From a virus, in IMG/VR virus record IMGVR_UViG_3300046524_000143, positions 1 to 61,767 of that record: a stretch of DNA of 61,767 nucleotides; one strand, given 5' to 3'. Both the position numbers and the translations under genes were made by a program. The notes below the pieces were generated by a model that saw only the letters and a list, made by a program, of their open reading frames with translations, was not told where the DNA came from and made no database searches. Below are positions 20,387 through 28,169 of the stretch, piece after piece. The stretch's first letter is position 1. Every line of letters starts with the position of its first letter.

Positions 20387-21891
20387 CCACTCTGAACTAC
20401 GCAAGCGCCAAATTTCCTGAGCCGCGCCCGTTCCAGGTGTCGGCACGCGAAAAGCTTCGGGCCGGCTTCATCGCAGGCCACCGCTGCCAGATGGTGATGA
20501 GCCCGACCGGCTCGGGCAAGACCATCCTGGCGATGTTCCTGATCCATGAGTCGCTGCAGCGTGGCAAACGCGCCATTTTTGTGGCCGACCGTCGCACGCT
20601 GATCAATCAGACCTCGGAAGTCGCCGACTCGCTGGGCCTGACCAGGCATTCGGTGCTGATGGCTGGGCACTGGCGCTTTAACCCGGCCATACCATTCCAG
20701 ATCGCCAGCGCACAGACCCTTGCTCGTCGCTCCTGGCCTGATGCAGACCTGATCATCATCGATGAGGCGCATACCCAGCTCAAGGCGTGGACGGATCATA
20801 TCCCTGACGCACGCGCCGCCGTCATCGGCCTGTCTGCCACGCCATTCAGCAGCGGTCTGGGCAAACTCTTCACCAACCTCGTCAACGCAACCACGATGCG
20901 CGAACTGACGGAGTCAGGCGTTCTCGTACCGATGCGCGTCCTGTCCTGCACCAAGGTAGATATGCGTGGCGCCGCGACTGCTGGCGGCGAGTGGACTGAC
21001 GCCGCTGCGCAGGAGCGCGGCATGGAGATCATCGGTGACGTGGTGCATGAGTGGATCAAGCACGCCGAGGGGCGCAAGACGGTCGTGTTCGGTGCGACGA
21101 TCGCTCACTGCGAAGCGATGGCGCGCGAGTTCAATGACGCTGGGATCATGGCGACCGTGTTCACCGCCGAGACCACCGAAGCCGAGCGCAAGGAAATTTT
21201 GGACGACTTCAAGTCTGCCGATTCCGTGCTGAAGGTGCTGATCTCCGTGGAGGCGCTTGCCAAGGGTTTTGACCAGCGTGACGTCAGCTGCGTGTGTGAT
21301 GTTCGCCCGCTGCGCAAATCGCTATCGACCGCGATCCAGATGTGGGGCCGTGGACTGCGTGCGTCGCCGGAGACCGGCAAGAAGGACCTGCTGCTACTCG
21401 ACTTCTCGGGCAACATCGTCCGCTTCGCTGAAGACTACGAAGCGATCTTCCACGACGGTCTCGATGCGCTCGACATGGGTGAGAAGCTCGACAAAACCAT
21501 CCGCAAGGATAACGAGGAAGAACAGGATCACCCGGCCAACTGCCCGCAATGCCAATTCATCCCGTTCCGCAAACGCTGCATTTCGTGCGGTTTCGAGATT
21601 ATCAAGCCGAACCTGATCGAGCATGAGGCCGGCGAGATGGTCGAGTTCAAGGTGGGCAAGGCCACTGTCGGCGACAAGCTCAAGGTTTGGGAGCAGGCCG
21701 TTACCTTGTGCCGCAACCAGGGCAAGCCCGAGACCGCGAAGGGCAGGGCATCCCACCTGTACAAGAGCATCACCGGCGTATTCCCACGTGGTCTACCGGA
21801 ATTCGATAAGGTGCCAAACGTACCAATCTCGCGCGCCGTGATGAACAAGGCCAAAGCAAACGCGATCGCTTACCGTGCGGGGCAGCGATGA
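20383..21891 (+). CDS. DEAD/DEAH-box superfamily 2 helicase, 502 aa
   Basis: The start at ATG 20383 overlaps the upstream TGA. Motifs in order are Walker A SPTGSGKT (residues 40-47), DEAH in LIIIDEAHTQL, motif III GLSATPF, motif V KGFDQRDVSCV and motif VI QMWGRGLR. A C-terminal zinc-finger-like cluster (CPQCQFIPFRKRCISCGF) follows. It presumably unwinds DNA for phage replication with the adjacent primase. No DnaB-type replicative helicase is present. Confidence 0.92.
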   Translation: MTTLNYASAKFPEPRPFQVSAREKLRAGFIAGHRCQMVMSPTGSGKTILAMFLIHESLQRGKRAIFVADRRTLINQTSEVADSLGLTRHSVLMAGHWRFNPAIPFQIASAQTLARRSWPDADLIIIDEAHTQLKAWTDHIPDARAAVIGLSATPFSSGLGKLFTNLVNATTMRELTESGVLVPMRVLSCTKVDMRGAATAGGEWTDAAAQERGMEIIGDVVHEWIKHAEGRKTVVFGATIAHCEAMAREFNDAGIMATVFTAETTEAERKEILDDFKSADSVLKVLISVEALAKGFDQRDVSCVCDVRPLRKSLSTAIQMWGRGLRASPETGKKDLLLLDFSGNIVRFAEDYEAIFHDGLDALDMGEKLDKTIRKDNEEEQDHPANCPQCQFIPFRKRCISCGFEIIKPNLIEHEAGEMVEFKVGKATVGDKLKVWEQAVTLCRNQGKPETAKGRASHLYKSITGVFPRGLPEFDKVPNVPISRAVMNKAKANAIAYRAGQR

Positions 21892-22838
21892 CGATCCAGA
21901 AAGCGATAAGCGCTCTGTCGTTCGTGCCGCCTCACGACCGTGATACGTGGGTCAAGATGGGCATGGCGATCAAGTCGGAGTTCGCGGAAGACGGGTTTGA
22001 AGTTTGGGACTCCTGGAGCCAGGGCGCCGACTCATATGACCGCAAGGCGGCGCGCGCAGTGTGGCGCAGTATCAGCGCCGCCGGCAAGCTCGGTATCGGT
22101 TCTCTGTTCCATACAGCAGCTGCCAACGGGTGGCGCGACAACGGTGAGCATCGCGGTCCACTCACCGAGCACGAAAAAATCGAGCGCAACAAGGCCCGCA
22201 TGGCGCGAGAGGCAGCAATCTTTGCTGAGGAGCGCCGCAAGCAGCAGGGCTACGCTGCAGCCGCTGCAGCCGCACAGGCAGTCATCGAGCAGTGTGAGCT
22301 GAAAACGCACTACTACCTAAATGCCAAGGGCTTACCCGATGTGGTCGCACTGGTGAACGACATGACCCTTGTCGTCCCAATGCGAAACCTGGAGACCAAT
22401 GCACTCCAAGGGATGCAGACGATCTCCTGGGTGCCAGAGGAGCGCCGCTGGGAAAAGAAGATGGCGACCGGCATGCGCGCCAAGGGTGCCGTGCTCAGGC
22501 TGGGCAATCCAAGGGCGAAGGAGACGTTTCTGTGCGAGGGATACGCCACTGGCCTGTCCATCGAGCTCGCGCTGCGCCGGCTGCGTTTAAGCGCCTCTGT
22601 TCTGGTCTGCTTCAGTGCAGGGAACCTTGAATACGTCGCCAGCCAGATCAGTGGCCCAGCCTTTGTTGCAGCAGACAACGATGCATCACAAACCGGCGAG
22701 AAGACTGCGCGCAAGACCAGCTTCCCATGGGCCATGAGCGACCAGCCCGGCGAAGACTTCAACGACGTTCACCAGCGGGCCGGCCTGGCAGCGCTTTGCA
22801 AACTGATTATGGAGCTTCGTAAGCGCCGCGCCGCATAA
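21888..22838 (+). CDS. phage primase with PriCT and Toprim domains, 316 aa
   Basis: Residues 1-75 match the PriCT-2 domain (FVPPHDRDTWVKMGMAIKSE ... GIGSLFHTAA). The C-terminal half is a Toprim fold (ETFLCEGYATGLSIELAL; VLVCFSAGNLEYVA; FVAADNDAS). It lacks the zinc-finger module of DnaG. It makes primers, or acts as a primase-like factor, with the upstream helicase. The ATGA overlap couples the two. Confidence 0.88.
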   Translation: MTIQKAISALSFVPPHDRDTWVKMGMAIKSEFAEDGFEVWDSWSQGADSYDRKAARAVWRSISAAGKLGIGSLFHTAAANGWRDNGEHRGPLTEHEKIERNKARMAREAAIFAEERRKQQGYAAAAAAAQAVIEQCELKTHYYLNAKGLPDVVALVNDMTLVVPMRNLETNALQGMQTISWVPEERRWEKKMATGMRAKGAVLRLGNPRAKETFLCEGYATGLSIELALRRLRLSASVLVCFSAGNLEYVASQISGPAFVAADNDASQTGEKTARKTSFPWAMSDQPGEDFNDVHQRAGLAALCKLIMELRKRRAA

Positions 22839-23209
22839 GACCCCCAACGGTGGAGCGGGCGACACCTCAAAAAACGTGCACGGGCTTGAAATCGGCCCAC
22901 ACCGCAAATAGACCGGCAGCACTACCGAGTACCAGGGCACAGCAAGAACGGGGCGCAGAGGGGGCCCTGCCGAGGCCTGAGAGCACAGGTCGGAGCGAAC
23001 AGAGGAAAGAGTTGAAAAGTTTGATCCGCTTCGAAGGCGCATTTCGCCAAGTGTTCCATCGAAGCGGATCGGAGGGGCGGCCTGGGCGAGCCGTAGCGGA
23101 CTGACCACCCGTAAATGCGCCACTCTCGATGAGAGTTCTTGCTGAATTTTGCTCAGGGGCCAAACACCCCTACACCGTACGTATCGAGGGGTTCAACCAA
23201 CCCCTCTAA
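22839..23209. other. 370-bp non-coding region after the primase gene (candidate origin or RNA)
   Basis: No convincing gene is found. A perfect 12-bp inverted repeat (GATCCGCTTCGA at 23023-23034, TCGAAGCGGATC at 23059-23070) encloses a smaller stem (GGCG...CGCC). A second hairpin (GAGGGGTT/AACCCCTC, 23186-23193 and 23199-23206) lies just before the next gene and has no T run. The position next to helicase and primase makes an origin or regulatory RNA plausible. Confidence 0.4.
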
Positions 23210-23428
23210 ATGACGACTATGAGCGAGAAGAAAGTGGCTGGAAACATTCGCGAGTTGCCTCAAAAGATCGAGCAACGCTTGGCTGAGTTGGTGCAAATGG
23301 GCGAGTTTGACGATGGCGACGTAAGCCACTGCCGCAGGACGTACTGGAGCGCACGAGAAGACTGGCATTCGATCCTGATCGATTGCTATGACCGGGCGAA
23401 GCAAAAGCAGAGGGAGAAGCAGGCATGA
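23210..23428 (+). CDS. hypothetical protein, 72 aa
   Basis: The start is either ATG 23210 or ATG 23219; neither has a strong ribosome site. The product (KVAGNIRELPQKIEQRLAEL ... REDWHSILIDCYDRAKQKQR) is charged and helical. It overlaps the next start as ATGA. The family is unknown. Confidence 0.6.
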   Translation: MTTMSEKKVAGNIRELPQKIEQRLAELVQMGEFDDGDVSHCRRTYWSAREDWHSILIDCYDRAKQKQREKQA

Positions 23429-24048
23429 ATAACCAAAACACAGGAGGGGCGATGAAACCACATAAGCACGCAGAAGTAATCAAGGCATGGGCGGATGGTG
23501 CGGAAATAGAATTCCGCGGCGATCATCACAAGGAATGGATGCCGGCCCTCAGCCCATCATGGGCTGATTACAACGAATACCGAATCAAGCCAGTTGAGCC
23601 GGAACGCGTGTATCCGCAAACCGCGATGACAAACAACGAGCTCAAGGTATTCGCGCACCGTGCCGGGACAACTTGCGTTGACGATTGTCGAGACGCAGCC
23701 AATGCGGCCCTGCGCCGCGCAGTGGACAGCGGCCAGGTGCTGCCAGCAGAAGGGGCGCTGAAGCTAAACACGATCATCGGCTACGCCTATCAGCTTGCCG
23801 GCGCAGTCGGCGCGCCATCGTACGTCCTTGACGTGCTCTCAAGGCCTGAATGCGTGACCATGGATCAAGCGGAGGCACTTAACTGGCAGCCTGCAGACCG
23901 CGCCGGGCGCGACATGGCGATTGCCGAAGCGGTGCAGCAGGCTTTCGTCGATCGATTCAATCGCGCCGGCTTTTACTGCAGCGGCATGCCAGTCAAGGTG
24001 AGCTGCGATCTCAACCTGCACACCATCATCGAGCAGGTGCAAGCATGA
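23425..24048 (+). CDS. conserved phage early protein, 207 aa
   Basis: Residues 10-55 (HKHAEVIKAWADGAEIEFRG ... YNEYRIKP) match a small domain found in many phage early proteins. An internal ATG at 23452 has a better ribosome site (AGGAGGGG) and could be the true start. The C-terminal part (RAGTTCVDDCRDAANAALRR) resembles Ea22-type proteins. The function is unknown. Confidence 0.75.
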   Translation: MNNQNTGGAMKPHKHAEVIKAWADGAEIEFRGDHHKEWMPALSPSWADYNEYRIKPVEPERVYPQTAMTNNELKVFAHRAGTTCVDDCRDAANAALRRAVDSGQVLPAEGALKLNTIIGYAYQLAGAVGAPSYVLDVLSRPECVTMDQAEALNWQPADRAGRDMAIAEAVQQAFVDRFNRAGFYCSGMPVKVSCDLNLHTIIEQVQA

Positions 24049-24329
24049 ACATCGTCTACCCGATCACCCGCGAGCAGTTCGAGCCCGTCCGCGTCGTGCT
24101 TGAAGCCAACCGCAAGCAGACGCGGCCGCGCATCCACGACCTCTATGACGTGTTCAGCGCGATCCTCTACCGCGAGCAGAACGGCATCGGCTGGCGGGAC
24201 TTGCCGCGCGACGTGTTCCCACCGTGGCGCACCGTGCACGAGTACCACACCATGTGGACGATGCCGCCGCGCGATGGCGGTGAGCCGCTTATGAGTCGCG
24301 TCAAGGCCATGCTGGGAGTGAAGTCATGA
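24045..24329 (+). CDS. IS5-type transposase N-terminal domain protein (DUF4096-like), 94 aa
   Basis: The whole protein corresponds to the N-terminal domain of IS5-family transposases: RPRIHDLYDVFSAILYREQN, GIGWRDLPRDVFPPWRTVHE. It has no DDE catalytic domain and no terminal inverted repeats around it. It is in frame, overlaps both neighbours by 4 bp and ends cleanly, so it looks like a domesticated DNA-binding module rather than insertion-sequence debris. Confidence 0.75.
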   Translation: MNIVYPITREQFEPVRVVLEANRKQTRPRIHDLYDVFSAILYREQNGIGWRDLPRDVFPPWRTVHEYHTMWTMPPRDGGEPLMSRVKAMLGVKS

Positions 24330-24751
24330 GCACCAAGAACCGCACAATCGATCGGCGACACATGATCGTCCCGCTCGCGCGCATCGCCGGTAAGCAGCGT
24401 GTCGGCCAGGAAGACGCCGACGATCTGACCCTGCCAACCCTGATCTACCTGGACGCAGCAAAGCGCGGGGAATGTCCGCACGCCGGCTACAACTCACTTG
24501 CTACAACCTTGCTCGCCGCCGCAAGCATCGCCTCACAGACGCAATCCAAGCGCTTTTACGACATGGTCAACAGCGCCTATCAGATGCTTGTGAAGGCTGG
24601 GCTACGACCCACAGCGATGCTCGACCTGACCACGACCGAGTACCAGGCAATCCGCTCGGCGGTGGCGTGGTACGTGCGATCGCTGCCGGTGATTGAGGTA
24701 GGTGTCCTGAGCCGCGCATATGCCCGTGCGCAGGCAATGATGGCTCACTGA
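24326..24751 (+). CDS. hypothetical phage protein, 141 aa
   Basis: The protein (IDRRHMIVPLARIAGKQRVG ... QEDADDLTLPTLIYLDAAKR) is helical throughout, with FYDMVNSAYQMLVKAGLRPT in the middle. It is of a type often seen near the replication genes of proteobacterial phages. No function is known. It overlaps the preceding gene. Confidence 0.65.
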   Translation: MSTKNRTIDRRHMIVPLARIAGKQRVGQEDADDLTLPTLIYLDAAKRGECPHAGYNSLATTLLAAASIASQTQSKRFYDMVNSAYQMLVKAGLRPTAMLDLTTTEYQAIRSAVAWYVRSLPVIEVGVLSRAYARAQAMMAH

Positions 24752-24759
24752 GGAGCGGT

Positions 24760-25521
24760 ATGAATACGCGTGCATCCAAATTCGAGGACGTGTGTGATGC
24801 CTTAAGGATTGGCGATGGCACTCCGGCCCAGATTGCGCAGCGCTCAAAAGCCAGCCTATCTGCTACTAAAAGACACCTTAGTCAGCTACATAACGAGGGT
24901 CTGGCGCATGTGACTCGATGGGAGATTGGATCGTCGCCGGCGCGAGTATGGTCATTCGGGCCGGGTGAAGATGCGCCGAAGCCGATACCTACCGCAGAAG
25001 AAATTCAAACACGGCAGGCAAAGAGATCCGAATACCTTCGGCAATACGCACTCGAAAACAAGGATCGCTTTGCGAAGAATCTAGCCAAGTATCGAAATGC
25101 CAATCGTGAAAAAGTCAACGAAAGCAACCGGCGCTCAAGGGAGAGGCACCAGGAACGAGCTAGAGCAACATGGATCGCATATTACGAAGCGAATAAAGAA
25201 AAATGTAAAGCTGCAACTAAGAAGTGGCGGTTAGAAAACCGTGATGCGTATCGAGTAATGAGGCAGAACCGACGAGCTCGACAACGCGATGGGAAGCTAT
25301 CCAAAGATATCGTCGCTCGACTGTACAAGTTACAGCGTGGGAAGTGTGCCTGTTGCAGCCTGCGGCTAGGGAAGGACTTTCATATTGACCATATCAATCC
25401 ACTTGCGAAAGGTGGAAGGAACGCAGACGACAACGTCCAATTGCTTCGCCGACTTTGCAACCAGAAAAAGAACGCAAAGGACCCGATCGACTACATGCAA
25501 GAGAAGGGGTTCTTGCTGTGA
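24760..25521 (+). CDS. HNH endonuclease with N-terminal winged helix, 253 aa
   Basis: Residues 1-65 look like a winged HTH (GTPAQIAQRSKASLSATKRH). The middle is a highly charged, Asn-rich coiled region (REKVNESNRRSRERHQERAR). The C-terminal 70 residues are a complete HNH domain: CACCSLRLGKDFHIDHINPL, then NVQLLRRLCNQKK. The lower GC of the middle region compared with its neighbours suggests recent acquisition. It is probably a free-standing mobile nuclease. Confidence 0.85.
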   Translation: MNTRASKFEDVCDALRIGDGTPAQIAQRSKASLSATKRHLSQLHNEGLAHVTRWEIGSSPARVWSFGPGEDAPKPIPTAEEIQTRQAKRSEYLRQYALENKDRFAKNLAKYRNANREKVNESNRRSRERHQERARATWIAYYEANKEKCKAATKKWRLENRDAYRVMRQNRRARQRDGKLSKDIVARLYKLQRGKCACCSLRLGKDFHIDHINPLAKGGRNADDNVQLLRRLCNQKKNAKDPIDYMQEKGFLL

Positions 25522-25733
25522 ATTCAAAATATTCCTGCCACGGCAAGCCTCGTCCTGCCACGCACAGCACCTACAAGGCCCAAGCCGGCTGGAAGCTCTG
25601 GCAGAACACTCGCAAGCCGTTCTACGTCGATATCAAGTCTGCTTTCGGCACGACGGAGTGCCAGTACACAAAGGACCATGCAGGCGATCCGCAGTGCTCG
25701 GGGTGCGTGCATCAATTCAAGGAGGAGGCGTGA
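25518..25733 (+). CDS. hypothetical cysteine-containing protein, 71 aa
   Basis: The start is GTG 25518, overlapping the HNH stop. The product (MNSKYSCHGKPRPATHSTYK) ends with CQYTKDHAGDPQCSGCVHQF, three cysteines that could bind zinc. AGGAGGAGGC at its end serves as the ribosome site for the overlapping methyltransferase-locus genes. Confidence 0.62.
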   Translation: MNSKYSCHGKPRPATHSTYKAQAGWKLWQNTRKPFYVDIKSAFGTTECQYTKDHAGDPQCSGCVHQFKEEA

Positions 25734-26503
25734 ATGAGTTGGCACTTTTCGCAGGCGCTGGTGGAGGCATTCTCGGAGGCCACCTGCTCGGGTGGAGAAC
25801 AGTCTGCGCAGTCGAGTACAACGCCTACGCCCGCAGCGTACTACTGGCCCGACAAAACGACGGAACACTCCCGCCTTTCCCGATTTGGGATGACGTCCGA
25901 ACCTTTGACGGAAAGCCTTGGCGAGGCGTTGTTGACGTGGTTTCGGGCGGCTTCCCGTGCCAGGACATCAGCGTTTCCGGCAAGGGAGACGGCCTCGACG
26001 GCGAGCGGAGCGGACTATGGAGTGAAATGGCCCGGATCATTCGCGAGGTTCAGCCCCGATTCGTGTTCGTGGAAAACTCCCCAGCTCTCACTTGCCGGGG
26101 ACTTGGACGAGTTCTCGGAGACTTGGCCTGCATGGGGTTTGATGCGAAATGGGGCGTGCTGGGAGCTCACAACGCCGGAGCTCCCCACTTGCGCGACCGA
26201 ATTTGGATTGTGGCCAACGCCGTGCGCGTCGGATTCGAGTCACAGGAAGGCGTCGCCCAATCCGCATCTGACCAAGAACGGCACGCTCAAGCACATCGGA
26301 AAATCTGGGGTGTTGAGTCAGATTCGCCTCAGCCAGGCGGTAAAGCACTTCGCCAAGCCTGGCGATACGGATGGCCCACTGAACCCGGAGTGGACCGAAT
26401 GGCTGATGGGATGGCCGATCGGGCAGACCGCATTAAAGCCCTTGGCAACGGACAAGTTCCGCGAGTGGCAGCAGCAGCATGGAGGATCTTAAGTCATGAA
26501 TGA
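25730..26503 (+). CDS. C5-cytosine DNA methyltransferase, 257 aa
   Basis: The start is GTG 25730, only about 4 nt behind AGGAGG. Motif I is LFAGAGGGILGG, motif IV GGFPCQDIS with the catalytic Cys, motif VI FVFVENSPAL, motif VIII HLRDRIWIVA and motif X IKALGNGQVPRVAAAAW. The target-recognition region between VIII and X is short (about 70 residues). It methylates cytosine at C5, presumably to protect phage DNA from host restriction. Almost its whole length is overprinted by a second open frame on the same strand (25734-26492). Confidence 0.92.
   Translation: MNELALFAGAGGGILGGHLLGWRTVCAVEYNAYARSVLLARQNDGTLPPFPIWDDVRTFDGKPWRGVVDVVSGGFPCQDISVSGKGDGLDGERSGLWSEMARIIREVQPRFVFVENSPALTCRGLGRVLGDLACMGFDAKWGVLGAHNAGAPHLRDRIWIVANAVRVGFESQEGVAQSASDQERHAQAHRKIWGVESDSPQPGGKALRQAWRYGWPTEPGVDRMADGMADRADRIKALGNGQVPRVAAAAWRILSHE
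25734..26492 (+). CDS. overprinted Trp-rich protein of unknown function in an alternative frame, 252 aa
   Basis: This frame, +1 relative to the methyltransferase, starts at ATG 25734, about 8 nt behind AGGAGG. That is better spaced than the methyltransferase GTG. It stays open for 252 codons. It contains SSTTPTPAAYYWPDKTTEHS, SCSWKTPQLSLAGDLDEFSE, TWPAWGLMRNGACWELTTPE, GLWPTPCASDS and LNPEWTEWLMGWPIG. From memory, this Trp/Pro-rich pattern recurs in phage proteins annotated beside or over C5 methyltransferases; I cannot verify that here. The function is unknown. Confidence 0.6.
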   Translation: MSWHFSQALVEAFSEATCSGGEQSAQSSTTPTPAAYYWPDKTTEHSRLSRFGMTSEPLTESLGEALLTWFRAASRARTSAFPARETASTASGADYGVKWPGSFARFSPDSCSWKTPQLSLAGDLDEFSETWPAWGLMRNGACWELTTPELPTCATEFGLWPTPCASDSSHRKASPNPHLTKNGTLKHIGKSGVLSQIRLSQAVKHFAKPGDTDGPLNPEWTEWLMGWPIGQTALKPLATDKFREWQQQHGGS

Positions 26504-26636
26504 GCAGCATAACAAGATCCAAGGCGGCGTTCTGGATTGGCCCGATACCACTAGTCCAGAATTCGATACGCACGACGGGCTAGGAGCGCCATGGGATCAC
26601 GGTTCAACTGGCGGCGCCGACCTGGAGTTTCCATAA
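26496..26636 (+). CDS. hypothetical small acidic protein, 46 aa
   Basis: ATG 26496 lies four bases after the stop of the overprinted frame and inside the end of the methyltransferase gene. The stop TAA overlaps the next ATG by one base (TAATG). The product (MNEQHNKIQGGVLDWPDTTS) is acidic and probably disordered. Spacing alone supports it. Confidence 0.5.
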   Translation: MNEQHNKIQGGVLDWPDTTSPEFDTHDGLGAPWDHGSTGGADLEFP

Positions 26637-26878
26637 TGCGCGCCCCAAGCCCCGACCAAATCTGCGGCATGTGCGTCGACTTCACCAGGAAGAACGCCGA
26701 GCCTCAGTACGTCGCCCTCGGCATGGGCCGGTGTCACGGCTACGACCAGGATGCCACGTCACCAGTGCGCTACGTCGCCTGGAGCGAGACCTGCGTCCTG
26801 TTCGACAAGGACAAGGCGAACGCTCATGCACGCCGCCGGTTCGTCGAGAAGTGCCAACTTGAGCGGGAGGGCGAATGA
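26636..26878 (+). CDS. small zinc-binding protein, 80 aa
   Basis: The start is ATG 26636, in TAATG overlap. Cysteines in QICGMCVDF, GRCHGY, SETCVLF and EKCQL could bind one zinc. The family occurs in phage replication regions with no known role. It overlaps the RuvC-like gene by 4 bp. Confidence 0.65.
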   Translation: MRAPSPDQICGMCVDFTRKNAEPQYVALGMGRCHGYDQDATSPVRYVAWSETCVLFDKDKANAHARRRFVEKCQLEREGE

Positions 26879-27354
26879 TCCTAGCCATCGACCCCGGTAC
26901 AACCGAGAGCGGGTGGTGCCTATACGACGGCACGAGTGTCCATAACTCGGGCGTGCTGGCTAACCACGAAATGCTGGCGGTTCTCCAACTCGTGACCGCC
27001 GACCAGCTAGCTATCGAGCGCGTGGCGTCATACGGCATGGCAGTGGGCCGCGAAGTGTTCGAAACGTGCGAATGGGTCGGGGAATACCGGAACGAGTGGC
27101 GACGGCGCGGCAAGGGGGAGGCGATCCTCGTCTACCGCAAGGACGTGAAGATGCACCTGTGCGGCACCACGAAGGCGGCAGACCCGAACGTGCGCCGGGC
27201 CTTGATCGATAAATTCCCGCGCACAGGCGGGGGAGCAACACCACAGATCGGCATTAAATCCAAACCCGGGCCGCTTTACGGGGTATCTAGCCACGCATGG
27301 GCGGCGCTTGCGGTGGCGGTGACGGCAGTAGAACAACACAGGGGGAGATCATGA
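26875..27354 (+). CDS. RuvC-like Holliday-junction resolvase, 159 aa
   Basis: The ribonuclease-H-like fold is marked by ILAIDPGTTESGWCLYDG with the first catalytic Asp, LAIERVASYG with the catalytic Glu, and a C-terminal SSHAWAALAVAV with His and Ala-rich helix. The length suits phage RuvC-type resolvases. It resolves branched DNA before packaging. It starts at ATG 26875, overlapping the upstream stop. Confidence 0.87.
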   Translation: MILAIDPGTTESGWCLYDGTSVHNSGVLANHEMLAVLQLVTADQLAIERVASYGMAVGREVFETCEWVGEYRNEWRRRGKGEAILVYRKDVKMHLCGTTKAADPNVRRALIDKFPRTGGGATPQIGIKSKPGPLYGVSSHAWAALAVAVTAVEQHRGRS

Positions 27355-27647
27355 GCTTCAAAGACAATCCAAAGTTTGCCGAATTACAGATCGAAGTAGA
27401 GCGCGACATCACGCCCGGCTTATCGGCAGTCCAGCGCGCAATCGAGTTCGTGCGCACTCGCGGCAGGGCGACATCGGCCGAAGTTCACATCGTTCTGGGA
27501 CTCGACTCGGACGAATTGCCGTCCGAGCACCTTGTGGACGCGCTGGAAGATGGGCGACTGGTCAAGCAGGGCAAGTTCTGGACGCTGGGCGCGGCGGCGT
27601 TGTCGTCGGTCGGCTTGATGGATGTTGTTGAAGTGGAGGCAGCATGA
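27351..27647 (+). CDS. hypothetical winged-helix-like protein, 98 aa
   Basis: Residues 20-75 (AVQRAIEFVRTRGRATSAEV ... HLVDALEDGRLVKQGKFWTL) have helix-turn-helix plus wing spacing. It may be a DNA-binding regulator. ATG 27351 overlaps the resolvase stop. Confidence 0.6.
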   Translation: MSFKDNPKFAELQIEVERDITPGLSAVQRAIEFVRTRGRATSAEVHIVLGLDSDELPSEHLVDALEDGRLVKQGKFWTLGAAALSSVGLMDVVEVEAA

Positions 27648-27784
27648 AGCTAGGCCAATTTTACATTCTCGTTGGGACAGCATTCCTGGCACCCCATGTG
27701 TCTTCAATGGTGGGGATCGGTGCTGCTGCAGGCTATATGGCGCTTGGCCTCTGGATCGGATTCCGGCAAAAGGAGGCGGCATGA
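27644..27784 (+). CDS. small membrane protein, 46 aa
   Basis: The product (MKLGQFYILVGTAFLAPHVS ... GAAAGYMALGLWIGFRQKEA) has two hydrophobic segments and a basic end. ATG 27644 and the TGA overlap both neighbours. It is probably an inner-membrane peptide. The function is unknown. Confidence 0.6.
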   Translation: MKLGQFYILVGTAFLAPHVSSMVGIGAAAGYMALGLWIGFRQKEAA

Positions 27785-27972
27785 GCGGCTTACTTCAGCG
27801 GTTGCGCTGCAGTTGGTTTGGTCACCAGCTGGAGCACTGGCGCAATATCTATGGCGACGAAATAAATCACATGGGCGGCAAACGAAGTATCTGGACTTGT
27901 ACAAAGTGCGGTGTGTACAAGCTGAGGCCCGAACTCTACGAAGTCGATTCGAGCGAAGGAGGGCGGCAATGA
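27781..27972 (+). CDS. DUF1660-like small protein, 63 aa
   Basis: The pattern LRCSWFGHQLEHW ... SIWTCTKCGVYK, a Cys/His pair followed by CxxC, suits the DUF1660 or zinc-ribbon type prophage proteins. It probably binds zinc. No function is assigned. It overlaps both neighbours by 4 bp. Confidence 0.68.
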   Translation: MSGLLQRLRCSWFGHQLEHWRNIYGDEINHMGGKRSIWTCTKCGVYKLRPELYEVDSSEGGRQ

Positions 27973-28169
27973 GCAGGAATCAACGGGAGGGCCGATATGC
28001 AGGTTCGCTGAACGGGCGCCACTACCGCACACGAGGCGTGAACTGCATTGTCAGCACCTTAGACGTTTGCATTGAACTGGAAGTGCGCCGGTTGGGTGGC
28101 GCATCACGTCTGTTTGATCGGTTGTTTGCTCATATTGGCCGGTCGAAACAAGCGGGAGGAGTGGCATGA
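27969..28169 (+). CDS. hypothetical basic protein, 66 aa
   Basis: The protein starts MSRNQREGRYAGSLNGRHYR and is strongly basic at both ends, with a helical middle (LDVCIELEVRRLGGASRLFD). The family is unknown. It is coupled to the next gene by a 4-bp overlap. Confidence 0.58.
   Translation: MSRNQREGRYAGSLNGRHYRTRGVNCIVSTLDVCIELEVRRLGGASRLFDRLFAHIGRSKQAGGVA

Noticed and set aside
22850-23104. 84-codon frame with GTG start after the primase gene
   Set aside because: Low-complexity basic product, no ribosome site, and it runs through a perfect inverted repeat; more likely non-coding.
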